From Perlabentimonas sp046542995 (GTDB taxonomy: Bacteria; Bacteroidota; Bacteroidia; Bacteroidales; Tenuifilaceae), in NCBI GenBank assembly GCA_046542995.1, contig JBKHAH010000112.1:1-8159 (forward strand): a stretch of DNA of 8,159 bases, given 5' to 3'. Below are positions 1 through 6,800 of this stretch, one piece after another. Position 1 is the stretch's first letter. Each line of letters opens with the position of its first letter. The notes beneath the pieces were generated by a model. It was not told the DNA's origin, ran no database searches, and worked only from the letters and a program-made list of their open reading frames with translations. The position numbers and the translations under genes are program-made.

Positions 1-49
1 TTGCAGTTTACCGAATGATTGAGGTGAGCTGCTTACATTTCCTTAATCG

Positions 50-79
50 ATTGAGCGGAATCGCTCAATTTGGGTTTTT
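50..79 (+). terminator. Possible rho-independent terminator for a gene left of the window
   Basis: A perfect 8-bp inverted repeat (ATTGAGCG at 50-57, CGCTCAAT at 62-69) with a 4-nt loop is followed on the plus strand by TTGGG and five T (75-79). The T-run sits a few bases off the stem, so this is a moderate rather than a strong terminator. It would serve a plus-strand gene ending near the left edge; stops occur at 16-18 and 20-22 in two frames, but too little sequence remains to identify such a gene. Read on the minus strand, downstream of pdxH, the same hairpin lacks a U-tract. Confidence 0.4.
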
Positions 80-118
80 ACTCAAAACGATATCGTATGG
101 ATACATAATGCAACTCTT

Positions 119-763
119 TTATGGTGCTAAGCGCTCAATAACCCATTCGTTGTTATGGAAGGTGTACTGAATACGGTCATGAAACCGGCTGGGACGCCCC
201 TGCCAGAACTCTATAAGGTTAGGTTCCAAAATGTATCCTCCCCAATTTTCGGGTCGGCTTATGGTCTTTCCTGAGAACTCCTCCTGAAAATCGGACTTAA
301 GATTATCCAGATACTTGCGGTTAGGAAGAACCTTGCTTTGTGGCGAGGCCCATGCGCCAATCTTGCTCTTTTCGGGTCGGGAGTAAAAGTACCTATCGGA
401 TGTTTGCGCGTTTACCTTGCTCACCTTCCCCTCTACGCGAACCTGCCTTTCCAGCTCAGGCCAAAAGAAGGTTAGAGCAGCGTAGGGGTTTTGCAGCAAT
501 TGTACCCCTTTCTTACTTTCATAGTTCGTGAAGAAGGTGAACCCTGCCTTATCGTAATCCTTAAGCAGTACTATTCTTGCAGATGGCTTCCCGTCAAAAG
601 TACTGGTTGACAACGTCATGGCATTAGGTTCCAGACAATCGCTGCTAATAACTTCGAGCATCCAAGTGCTAAACTGCTCTATGGGGTCAGAAGATATTTC
701 TGTTTCCGTGAGTTTCTTGAGATTGTATTCCCTCCTTAGTTCCGATATTTTCTTCTTGCTCAT
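119..763 (-). CDS. pdxH: Pyridoxamine/pyridoxine 5'-phosphate oxidase (PdxH)
   Basis: This FMN-dependent cytosolic enzyme oxidises pyridoxamine 5'-phosphate or pyridoxine 5'-phosphate to pyridoxal 5'-phosphate (PLP), the last step of de novo synthesis and part of salvage. At 214 residues it is close to the 218 of E. coli PdxH and aligns along its whole length. Visible landmarks are LRREY near residue 9, the FMN-contacting RIVLLK (63-68), SKK (83-85), ERQV (105-108), RYFYSRP with S133 (PLP-binding Tyr125, Arg129 and Ser133 by comparison with E. coli), IGAW (135-138), EFWQG (185-189), RFHDR (193-197) and the terminal RLAP. The start is well supported because LRREY follows directly after it. The first 25 codons therefore overlap the 3' end of the YihY gene in another frame, which suggests translational coupling. 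It is the last gene of the minus-strand unit. No clear terminator follows it. Confidence 0.98.
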   Translation of the reverse strand: MSKKKISELRREYNLKKLTETEISSDPIEQFSTWMLEVISSDCLEPNAMTLSTSTFDGKPSARIVLLKDYDKAGFTFFTNYESKKGVQLLQNPYAALTFFWPELERQVRVEGKVSKVNAQTSDRYFYSRPEKSKIGAWASPQSKVLPNRKYLDNLKSDFQEEFSGKTISRPENWGGYILEPNLIEFWQGRPSRFHDRIQYTFHNNEWVIERLAP

Positions 764-1733
764 TGCTAAGCTGAATTTTTAGTTCATCGATTTTCCTTTT
801 GTTTCTTGCTGATGCAATGCTTGCGTTAAGCTCAAATCCTACAATCAGACCAATAGCATTAAAGAAAATCCAAATCATAAGTGCCAGCAGGCTTCCTATT
901 GATCCGTACAGCTTGTTATACTGACCAAAGTTATTTACAAAGAATGAAAATCCAAGGGACGTTACCAAAATCATAAAGGTTGCCATTATGGATCCTGGTG
1001 AAATAAATTTGAATTCAGTACGCTTTGCTGGTGCCAGGTAGTAAAGGAAAGATATTGAGAAAAGGAACATCCATACAATTACTACCCACCTTAGTATATC
1101 AAATAGGTAGTACGTTAGGTTAAGTTGTAGTATATCCTTCTCAACCAGTAAGCCAAGGCCAAATTTTCCAAAAACAAGGAGTATTACAGCAATGGTCACT
1201 AGTGAGGGCAATAGAAAGGTGAGGAAGAAGGCGATAAGGTGCTGATTTACAAACTTGCGTGTTTCAATGGTATGGTACGTAGCGTTAAATGCATTGATAA
1301 GTGCGCTCATTCCGTTGTGGGCAAAAATTACAGCAGCAATAAAACCAAACGAGAGTAAGCCCCAGTTCCTTTGGCTAACAACATCAACCAGAGTTGATTC
1401 AACCAGTTTGTAGGCTGTGTTGGGTATAATCCCTTCGATTAAATCAAGGAGCTGCTCCTGAAAATTTTCAACGGGTACATAAGGTAGTAGAGTGAATACA
1501 AAAATAATGGTGGGGAAGATGGCAACAAAAAAATCAAACGCAACGGCAGATGCCCGCGTGGTAATACTTCCGTTAACTATGCCCTTAAAAAAGAACCGGA
1601 GCACCTCGTATAAGGGCACCCCTTTAAATCCAATAATGCTTACTCTTTTAGCCTTGCGAGCTGCCAGCATGGTTAGCAGGGTAAGCCTCCGTCTGCCTCT
1701 GTTAAAAGCGCCCCTTCTTTTGCTGTTATTCAT
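687..1733 (-). CDS. YihY/BrkB-family inner-membrane protein
   Basis: This is a 348-residue polytopic membrane protein of the YihY/virulence factor BrkB family (once confused with RNase BN). The biochemical role of the family is not settled, and transport has only been suggested. Six membrane spans can be read at roughly 62-86, 125-147, 165-190, 207-232, 245-267 and 278-300. Family landmarks include the first span beginning at TTRASAVAFDFF, the YYLAPAKR segment (231-238), and the YGSIGSLLALMIWIFFNA/GFELNA region (276-304). A basic N-terminal stretch of about 30 residues (RGRRR, RKAKR) would lie in the cytoplasm. The charged tail after residue 305 is poorly conserved in kind, and its last 25 or so codons overlap pdxH by 77 bp. 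The start lies 5 bp after the nadC stop, so the two genes are very likely co-transcribed. Confidence 0.93.
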   Translation of the reverse strand: MNNSKRRGAFNRGRRRLTLLTMLAARKAKRVSIIGFKGVPLYEVLRFFFKGIVNGSITTRASAVAFDFFVAIFPTIIFVFTLLPYVPVENFQEQLLDLIEGIIPNTAYKLVESTLVDVVSQRNWGLLSFGFIAAVIFAHNGMSALINAFNATYHTIETRKFVNQHLIAFFLTFLLPSLVTIAVILLVFGKFGLGLLVEKDILQLNLTYYLFDILRWVVIVWMFLFSISFLYYLAPAKRTEFKFISPGSIMATFMILVTSLGFSFFVNNFGQYNKLYGSIGSLLALMIWIFFNAIGLIVGFELNASIASARNKRKIDELKIQLSNEQEENIGTKEGIQSQETHGNRNIF

Positions 1734-1738
1734 TTTAA

Positions 1739-2575
1739 CTAAACCTTTTTTAGGTTCATGTCAAGGCTCTTAATCTGGTGGGTAAGTGCACCAACCGAAA
1801 TGTAATCAACTCCTGTTTCTGCGTAGGGTCTTATGGTTTCAAGTGTTATCCCGCCTGACGATTCGGTTTCAAATCGTCCGTTTATTAACTTAACAGCTTG
1901 CTGGGTTTGTTCAATGCTGAAGTTATCGAGCATTATTCGTTGTACACCTCCTATATTTAGCACCTCTTCAACCTCCTCCATGCTCCGGGTTTCCACCTCT
2001 ATGTGAATTCCCTTACCAATTTCAGCAAGATAGTTGTTGGCTTTACGAATGGCTTGCGATATTCCTCCTGCAAAATCAATATGGTTGTCTTTTAGCATTA
2101 TCATATCGTAAAGGCCCATTCTATGGTTTTGTCCTCCACCTATACGAACAGCCATCTTGTCTAGTTCCCGCATGCCAGGCGTGGTTTTCCGCGTATCAAG
2201 AATTTTTGCCTTAGTTCCTTCAACGGCCTTAACATACTCTTGCGTTTGGGTAGCAATTCCGCTCATTCGCTGCATAACATTAAGCACAATACGTTCGGCT
2301 TGTAGTAGTGAGCGGATGCTGCCTTCGGCAGTGAAAGCAATATCCCCGAATTTTACATTTACCCCATCTGCTAAGTAGGGTGTGAAGTGGATATGCTCAT
2401 CAATTTTATGGTAAATAACTTTAGCAATTTCAATGCCAGCAATACAGCCCTGCTGCTTTGCCATTAATTGTACCTTACCAGTTGCACTTGAGGGTATGCA
2501 TGAGATTGACGAGTGATCCCCATCGCCAATGTCTTCAGCAATGGCAAGGTCAAGAATTGAATTGATAAGCGACAT
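1739..2575 (-). CDS. nadC: Nicotinate-nucleotide pyrophosphorylase, carboxylating (quinolinate phosphoribosyltransferase)
   Basis: NadC converts quinolinate and PRPP to nicotinate mononucleotide, CO2 and pyrophosphate, the third step of de novo NAD synthesis after NadB and NadA, neither of which is in this window. The 278-residue length is normal for the family. Diagnostic segments are the N-terminal EDIGDGDHSS (14-23), AERIVLNVMQRMSGIAT (93-109), DTRKTTPGMR (127-136), the glycine- and histidine-bearing run GGGQNHR (146-152) followed by LKDNH (161-165), EVE (193-195), MLDN (215-218), SSGGI (239-243) and DYISVGALTH (257-266). The residue after that last motif is Gln where many homologues have Ser. 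The ATG is followed by the usual short helix before the EDIGDGD motif. It lies 55 bp after the DUF4783 gene and 5 bp before the YihY gene. No Shine-Dalgarno sequence is seen, as is common in Bacteroidota. Confidence 0.97.
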   Translation of the reverse strand: MSLINSILDLAIAEDIGDGDHSSISCIPSSATGKVQLMAKQQGCIAGIEIAKVIYHKIDEHIHFTPYLADGVNVKFGDIAFTAEGSIRSLLQAERIVLNVMQRMSGIATQTQEYVKAVEGTKAKILDTRKTTPGMRELDKMAVRIGGGQNHRMGLYDMIMLKDNHIDFAGGISQAIRKANNYLAEIGKGIHIEVETRSMEEVEEVLNIGGVQRIMLDNFSIEQTQQAVKLINGRFETESSGGITLETIRPYAETGVDYISVGALTHQIKSLDMNLKKV

Positions 2576-2630
2576 GTTGTTCTTTGGGTTAAATACTGAT
2601 TTGGTTTCAAAAGGATTTGGGATGGATTAA

Positions 2631-3029
2631 TCAATCGCTTCGTTCAATTCTGAGCTGATGAATAAGCATTGAGTCGTTCTCAGATTTCATGAAGATTGAA
2701 ACCCGGAAACTCCCTTTTGATGTTACCAGGATGCCAATGGCAAAACTGGTTTCGGCTTTCGAACCCTGATGGTTAACAATAAAGTCAGTAGGTTCATTCT
2801 TACTAAAAAAGTCCTTAAGCATTAGCTCAGCTTGCGCCTTGCTATACATGTTTTCATCCTCAATAATTTCTAGTTCAACGGTACGGTTAAGGTACTTTCC
2901 CAGCTGGCCAGAGTTTCCATCCTTTAAAGCGCTTGCTATACCCTCAACAGCATCCTGTGAGTACACTTTCATACTATTTAGCGAGATGAGCATTGTAAAG
3001 AGAGCGAGTAAGCACAATCGGTTTCTCAT
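2631..3029 (-). CDS. Secreted DUF4783-family protein
   Basis: A 132-residue protein with an N-terminal signal peptide: basic MRNR, a hydrophobic core at about 5-18, and likely cleavage near 24-26 (VYSQ/DAV). The mature part, about 107 residues, resembles the DUF4783 family, a small NTF2-like fold found in Bacteroidota: an early segment with GNSGQLGKYLN and VELEI, then YSKAQAELMLKDFF (62-75), FIVNHQG (83-89), and a strand-rich end with FRVSIF and LRIER. Its function is unknown, and no catalytic residues can be named. From memory, DUF4783 genes often sit next to nadC and rlmH in Bacteroidota, which fits here. It is the first gene of the minus-strand unit and faces rlmH across a 208-bp divergent region. 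The family call rests on pattern and context rather than a profile search. Confidence 0.8.
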   Translation of the reverse strand: MRNRLCLLALFTMLISLNSMKVYSQDAVEGIASALKDGNSGQLGKYLNRTVELEIIEDENMYSKAQAELMLKDFFSKNEPTDFIVNHQGSKAETSFAIGILVTSKGSFRVSIFMKSENDSMLIHQLRIERSD

Positions 3030-3044
3030 ATTATATTTTTTTTG

Positions 3045-3076
3045 TAAAATTACACATAGTATTATTACACATCAAA
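3045..3076 (-). promoter_or_regulatory. Candidate Bacteroidota promoter for DUF4783-nadC-yihY-pdxH
   Basis: On the minus strand, TTTG (3076-3073) is followed after 20 bp by TAATTTTA (3052-3045), a 7 of 8 match to TAnnTTTG. This predicts transcription starting about 10 nt before the ATG at 3029, so the leader would be very short. A second, weaker candidate uses CAATTTTG (3099-3092) with a TTG at 3125-3123 and a long 23-bp spacer; it would give a longer leader. The region is AT-rich, so chance matches are likely. Confidence 0.35.
3049..3072. repeat. Direct repeat ATTACACAT, 15-bp period
   Basis: ATTACACAT occurs at 3049-3057 and 3064-3072. The first copy overlaps the TGTAAAATTACA palindrome, and the second abuts the candidate -33 element at 3073-3076 of the minus-strand promoter. 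The pair therefore fills most of the promoter spacer. A regulatory role is inference only. Confidence 0.35.
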
Positions 3077-3152
3077 TTCTATGCCTATAAACAAAATTGA
3101 AGAAGGTTTTAAAATATTAAACCAACGTATCATGTAAAATTACTTAAGTTTT

Positions 3153-3183
3153 ATTGAAATGTCAAACCATTTGTTAAACTTTG
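3153..3183 (+). promoter_or_regulatory. Candidate Bacteroidota promoter for rlmH
   Basis: ATTG (3153-3156) is followed after 19 bp by AAACTTTG (3176-3183), a 7 of 8 match to the TAnnTTTG -7 element. Transcription would begin near 3189 and leave a leader of about 48 nt before the GTG start at 3238. Spacing fits the Bacteroidota pattern. The call rests on consensus alone. Confidence 0.4.
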
Positions 3184-3237
3184 TGTTCTTTTGAATTCTT
3201 GTTTTAAGAAACGAGCGTTTTTAATTAACTTATAGAA

Positions 3238-3711
3238 GTGAAAATAACTGTTGTTGCCATAGGGAAAACTGTTAAAGGTTTTGTTTATCAGGGTGTAGAG
3301 GAGTACCTTAAGCGTTTGAAAAGATATATTAAGGTTGATTTTATAGTTATACCTGATGTTAAAAGCAGCAAGAATTTAACTCAGGAACAGCTTTTAAGAA
3401 AAGAGGAGTTGCTGTTGCTACCATTCATTGATGGTTGCCCCATGGTTTACCTGTTGGATGAGAATGGAAAACAATTTACATCGGTACAGCTGGCACAGTT
3501 CCTTGAATCCAAAATGCTTACGGGTTCAAAGGAACTGCTTCTTATTATTGGCGGTGCTTACGGTGTATCCAACAATATCAAAAAATCTGTTCAGGGGAAA
3601 ATTGCGTTATCCAGCTTAACTTTTTCTCATCAGATGGTACGGGTAATTCTGTTTGAGCAGCTGTATAGAGCCATGACGATTCTTAAGGGCGAACCATATC
3701 ATCATAATTAG
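3238..3711 (+). CDS. rlmH: 23S rRNA (pseudouridine(1915)-N3)-methyltransferase RlmH
   Basis: RlmH is a SPOUT-class methyltransferase that uses S-adenosylmethionine to methylate N3 of pseudouridine 1915 in helix 69 of 23S rRNA, acting on assembled 70S ribosomes as a dimer. The protein is 157 residues, against 155 in E. coli, and complete. Visible motifs are the N-terminal MKITVVAIGK, LLDENGK (72-78), the knot glycine segment LLIIGGAYGVS (101-111), LSSLTFSHQMVR (124-135) and the C-terminal EQLYRAMTILKGEPYHHN (140-157), whose histidine-rich end is typical. The start is GTG; a TAA lies in frame just upstream at 3226-3228, and no ATG is available without losing the first strand. No Shine-Dalgarno sequence is evident. 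It is divergent from the DUF4783 gene, with no strong terminator after it, so read-through toward the kinase is possible. Confidence 0.97.
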   Translation: MKITVVAIGKTVKGFVYQGVEEYLKRLKRYIKVDFIVIPDVKSSKNLTQEQLLRKEELLLLPFIDGCPMVYLLDENGKQFTSVQLAQFLESKMLTGSKELLLIIGGAYGVSNNIKKSVQGKIALSSLTFSHQMVRVILFEQLYRAMTILKGEPYHHN

Positions 3712-3745
3712 ATGTTTTTGTTTCTAAAATATTAATAATATATGG

Positions 3746-3777
3746 TTGTTTCGGTTCGCTTTTTGTAGGTATTTTTG
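3746..3777 (+). promoter_or_regulatory. Candidate Bacteroidota promoter for the histidine kinase
   Basis: TTG (3746-3748) is followed after 21 bp by TATTTTTG (3770-3777), a full match to TAnnTTTG. Transcription would start near 3783, about 32 nt before the TTG start codon at 3815. This is the best spaced of the promoter candidates here and suggests that the kinase can be expressed apart from rlmH. Confidence 0.5.
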
Positions 3778-3809
3778 AGTCATTTAACCAGATAAAAATA
3801 TAAATACCT
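3767..3809 (+). repeat. Inverted repeat from the -7 element to the kinase start region
   Basis: AGGTATTT (3767-3774) and AAATACCT (3802-3809) form a perfect 8-bp inverted repeat with 27 bases between; a U-G pair could extend it by one. The left arm overlaps the candidate -7 element, and the right arm ends 5 bases before the TTG start codon. RNA made from the local promoter would lack the left arm, while RNA reading through from rlmH would carry both arms. Confidence 0.45.
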
Positions 3810-3814
3810 GGCTT

Positions 3815-6800
3815 TTGAAATCACGCATTGCATATTTATTGGCTATAGTTTCATTGCTTTTTGCAATTGGATTGTTCGCATTAATCCCCTTTACCGAAGA
3901 TGTATTAACTAGTAGATTGGCGCAACCACCTAATCTAACTCAGGCAACAGAGGTGATTAAAGAACGGACGGAGAAGGGTATGGATATTACCAAGATGCTC
4001 ATAAACGAATCTATAGAGCATGGATCTGAGGAAGCGTTCGCATTGTTAAACAGCTCCTTTTATAGTGAGTTAAATAAGAATGGGCTGGCGGTTTTTATCT
4101 TTAAAGACAACAATCTTGAGTTTTGGTCCGAAAAGAGGGATGTTGATCATATACTTGAGTATTCCGACAGGCTAGTACTTGTTCAGAATACTTGGTGTAT
4201 TTCGTACTGGATAGCTCGCGATAATTACAAAGGATTGCTCCTTGTGGAGCTCAAGTATAACTACCCTTATCAAAACAAATTCTTGGAGAATAAATTCCAT
4301 TCAACCCTAAGTTTTCTTGAGGGGTACGGCATATCTCCATCATCTAAAAATGGTTCGTTCCCCTTATCAATTTACAGCTCTCGTCCCGTATTCTATCTTA
4401 ACTACATACCTAAAAATTTTGATTCGCAAATAGAGAATCTTAACGCCTTGCTTTACAGAGCAGGATTTATCTTTGTAATGCTTACCGTATTTTTTACATT
4501 TTGGATTCCATCAGTAAAATCAAGGGGCGGGATAAGCGTTTTATTGCTTGCCATTCTAGTGGGTGCAATACGTATTTTAACTCTTCAACTGCAGCTTATT
4601 CCACAGGGCGATTGGCAACTTTTTGGGCCTGAGATTTTTGCTTACTCCTGGCTTTCGCCATCGCTGGGCGATTCTCTGTTTAACTCCATTCTGGTTTTTT
4701 TGCTGGCATGGTATGCCTATCGTGTTTTTAAGAAATCAGGATATGAAAAGCGAACGGTTAGATTTATTGTTGCTGGAATATTGGCGGTGTTCTCTTTTTT
4801 AGGGTTGTTCATAACAGATAAGCTAATTTCCATCCTTGTGTTAAATTCAACTGTGACTTTGGAGGCATACAGAATCTTTGATTTATCTGTCTATTCTATA
4901 CTTGAGTACCTTTCCCTTTCTTTGTGGTTCGCATCTTCCATTCTGCTAATGCATGCATCCTACAGTTTGTTACCTTGGGACAGGCCAAAACATGTTCTCT
5001 TCTTCATGGGCTCAACATTCCTTCTAGTTCTGCTTTTTTTCTCAATACTCTTTGGATTCCCCTCTGTATTTGGAGTAGTTCTTGCGTTTATCGTTTTTTT
5101 TACATTGGGAGTTTTATCCCTTCAAAATAGGTTGATTAGGGCTAATATCTATGTAATATTTGCATTTCTTCTCTCGGTTTATACCGTAACGCTAGTTTCG
5201 AATTATGCTGTTGAAAAGGACAACGAAATTAGAAAGATCCTTGCCATAAATCTTGCCAATGAGCGCGACCCAGTTGCCGAGGTAATGTTTCCGCAGATGG
5301 CTCGTAAGATGTATGCCGATGAGGATATTGTTTATTATCTGGATAATATTTTCGAAATGGAGCGTGATCTGAACGTTCACCTGAACGACAATTATCTGGG
5401 AGGATATTTCAAGAAGTACGATTTTCAGACTACCGTTTGCTTTACCTCATCAATGCTAACGTTGGAGAAAAGTAGCGAGGTTGTTAGGTGTTACGATTTT
5501 TTTGAGGACATGCTCAATGAGTATGGATTTAGGATTCCTGGTACAAGCTTCTATCATTTGAATAATCAGAATGGAAGAATTAGCTACCTTGGTATGATTG
5601 AGTTTGTGCTGCCTGATGGGGAGGAGATTTGTATTTACATTGAACTTGACTCAAAGCTGAATCGCGAGCTGCTGGGATACCCTGAATTGCTGCTGGATGG
5701 GGACTTAGCCAAAAAATCAACCTTTGCTAACTATTCCTCTGCAAAGTACCACGAGGACTGGCTAATTGCCCGCACGGGCGATTTTAGCTACCCACTGGTG
5801 AATCAAATGTCATCCGACACCGCTGGCAGGTACACATTCATTGAGGATGATCAGTATAGCCATATGATGTATGAGGATGGGGGTGATATTACCCTTTTTC
5901 TCTCCAGGCCCAAGGTAAACCTGTTCGATATCACAGCATCCTTTGCATGGGTTTTCCTTTTCTTCTTTTTAACCTTGCTGTTGTTGCTGCGATTAGGAGG
6001 CTTCCCCGTGTCGTTAAACCTGCATATCCCCAGTTTTAAAAATCGAATTAGGTACTCCATGGTTCAGGTATTGCTTCTGTCCCTAATAATGGTGGGTATG
6101 GTAACAATAGTTTACAGCGTTAAGAGTTTTGAGAACAAGAATACCGATAGCCTAAGCGAGAAGATGCACTCGGTGATGGTAGATGTAGAAAGCAACCTTA
6201 TTAATCAGGACGAGTTGGATGCACAGAACCAGGAGTTTCTCACTCATTACTTAATAAATTTATCAAATATATTTTATTCCGATATAAATTTATATGATGT
6301 TTCGGGAGAGTTAATTGCAACATCGAGGCCTGAAGTTTTTGAGAGGCAGCTGTTTGGAACCATAATGCATCCTATTGCATGGTATCAGATGGATAAGAAG
6401 CATAGTCCGAAGCTAATTCATAAGGAAAAGATTGGAAACATGGAGTACCTATCGGCTTATGCACCTTTGTTTAATGCTCAAAATCAGAAAATCGGGTACC
6501 TTAATCTTCCATATTTCACACGGCAGGGAGAGTTTATGAACGAGGTTCTATCGGTAATTGTAGCTCTTGTTAATATATATGCTTTGCTCATATTATTCGC
6601 AGTATTCGTTGCGGTTGCCATTAGTAACAGGATATCAAAACCCCTGGAACTGATTAGGGAGAAATTAAGCACTGTTGATATTGATAAGCATAACGAAACG
6701 ATAAGCTACGAGGGTAGGGATGAGGTTGGAAAGCTGGTTAATGAGTATAATAGGATGGTTATTGAACTGGCCGAAAGTGCCCGTAAGATAGCATATAGCC

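Larger units (their letters stand above)
3043..3143. repeat. Two copies of TGTAAAATTAC in the divergent promoter region
   Basis: The 11-mer TGTAAAATTAC occurs at 3043-3053 and again at 3133-3143 in the same orientation. The first copy extends to the perfect inverted repeat TGTAA-AA-TTACA (3043-3054); the second loses only the last base of that symmetry. The first copy covers the candidate -7 element of the minus-strand promoter. The second lies about 10 bp upstream of the candidate -33 of the rlmH promoter. This could be a pair of operators for a shared regulator, or a chance repeat in AT-rich sequence. Confidence 0.4.

Noticed and set aside
3..170. Frame open from the left edge to a stop at 168-170 on the plus strand, about 55 codons.
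   Set aside because: The translation looks like no known protein, contains the hairpin, and runs into the 3' end of pdxH on the other strand. It may be the end of a longer gene, but nothing supports that.
1492..1773. Plus-strand open frame of 93 codons opposite yihY and the end of nadC.
   Set aside because: It is antisense to two firmly identified genes and has no recognisable domain or upstream signal.
2608..2634. Internal promoter for nadC on the minus strand (TCCTTTTG with an upstream TTG).
   Set aside because: The -7 match has one mismatch and the spacer is only 16 bp, below the Bacteroidota range.
3729..3741. AT-only stem (ATATT-AAT-AATAT) after rlmH as a terminator.
   Set aside because: Five A-T pairs are too weak, and no T-run follows.
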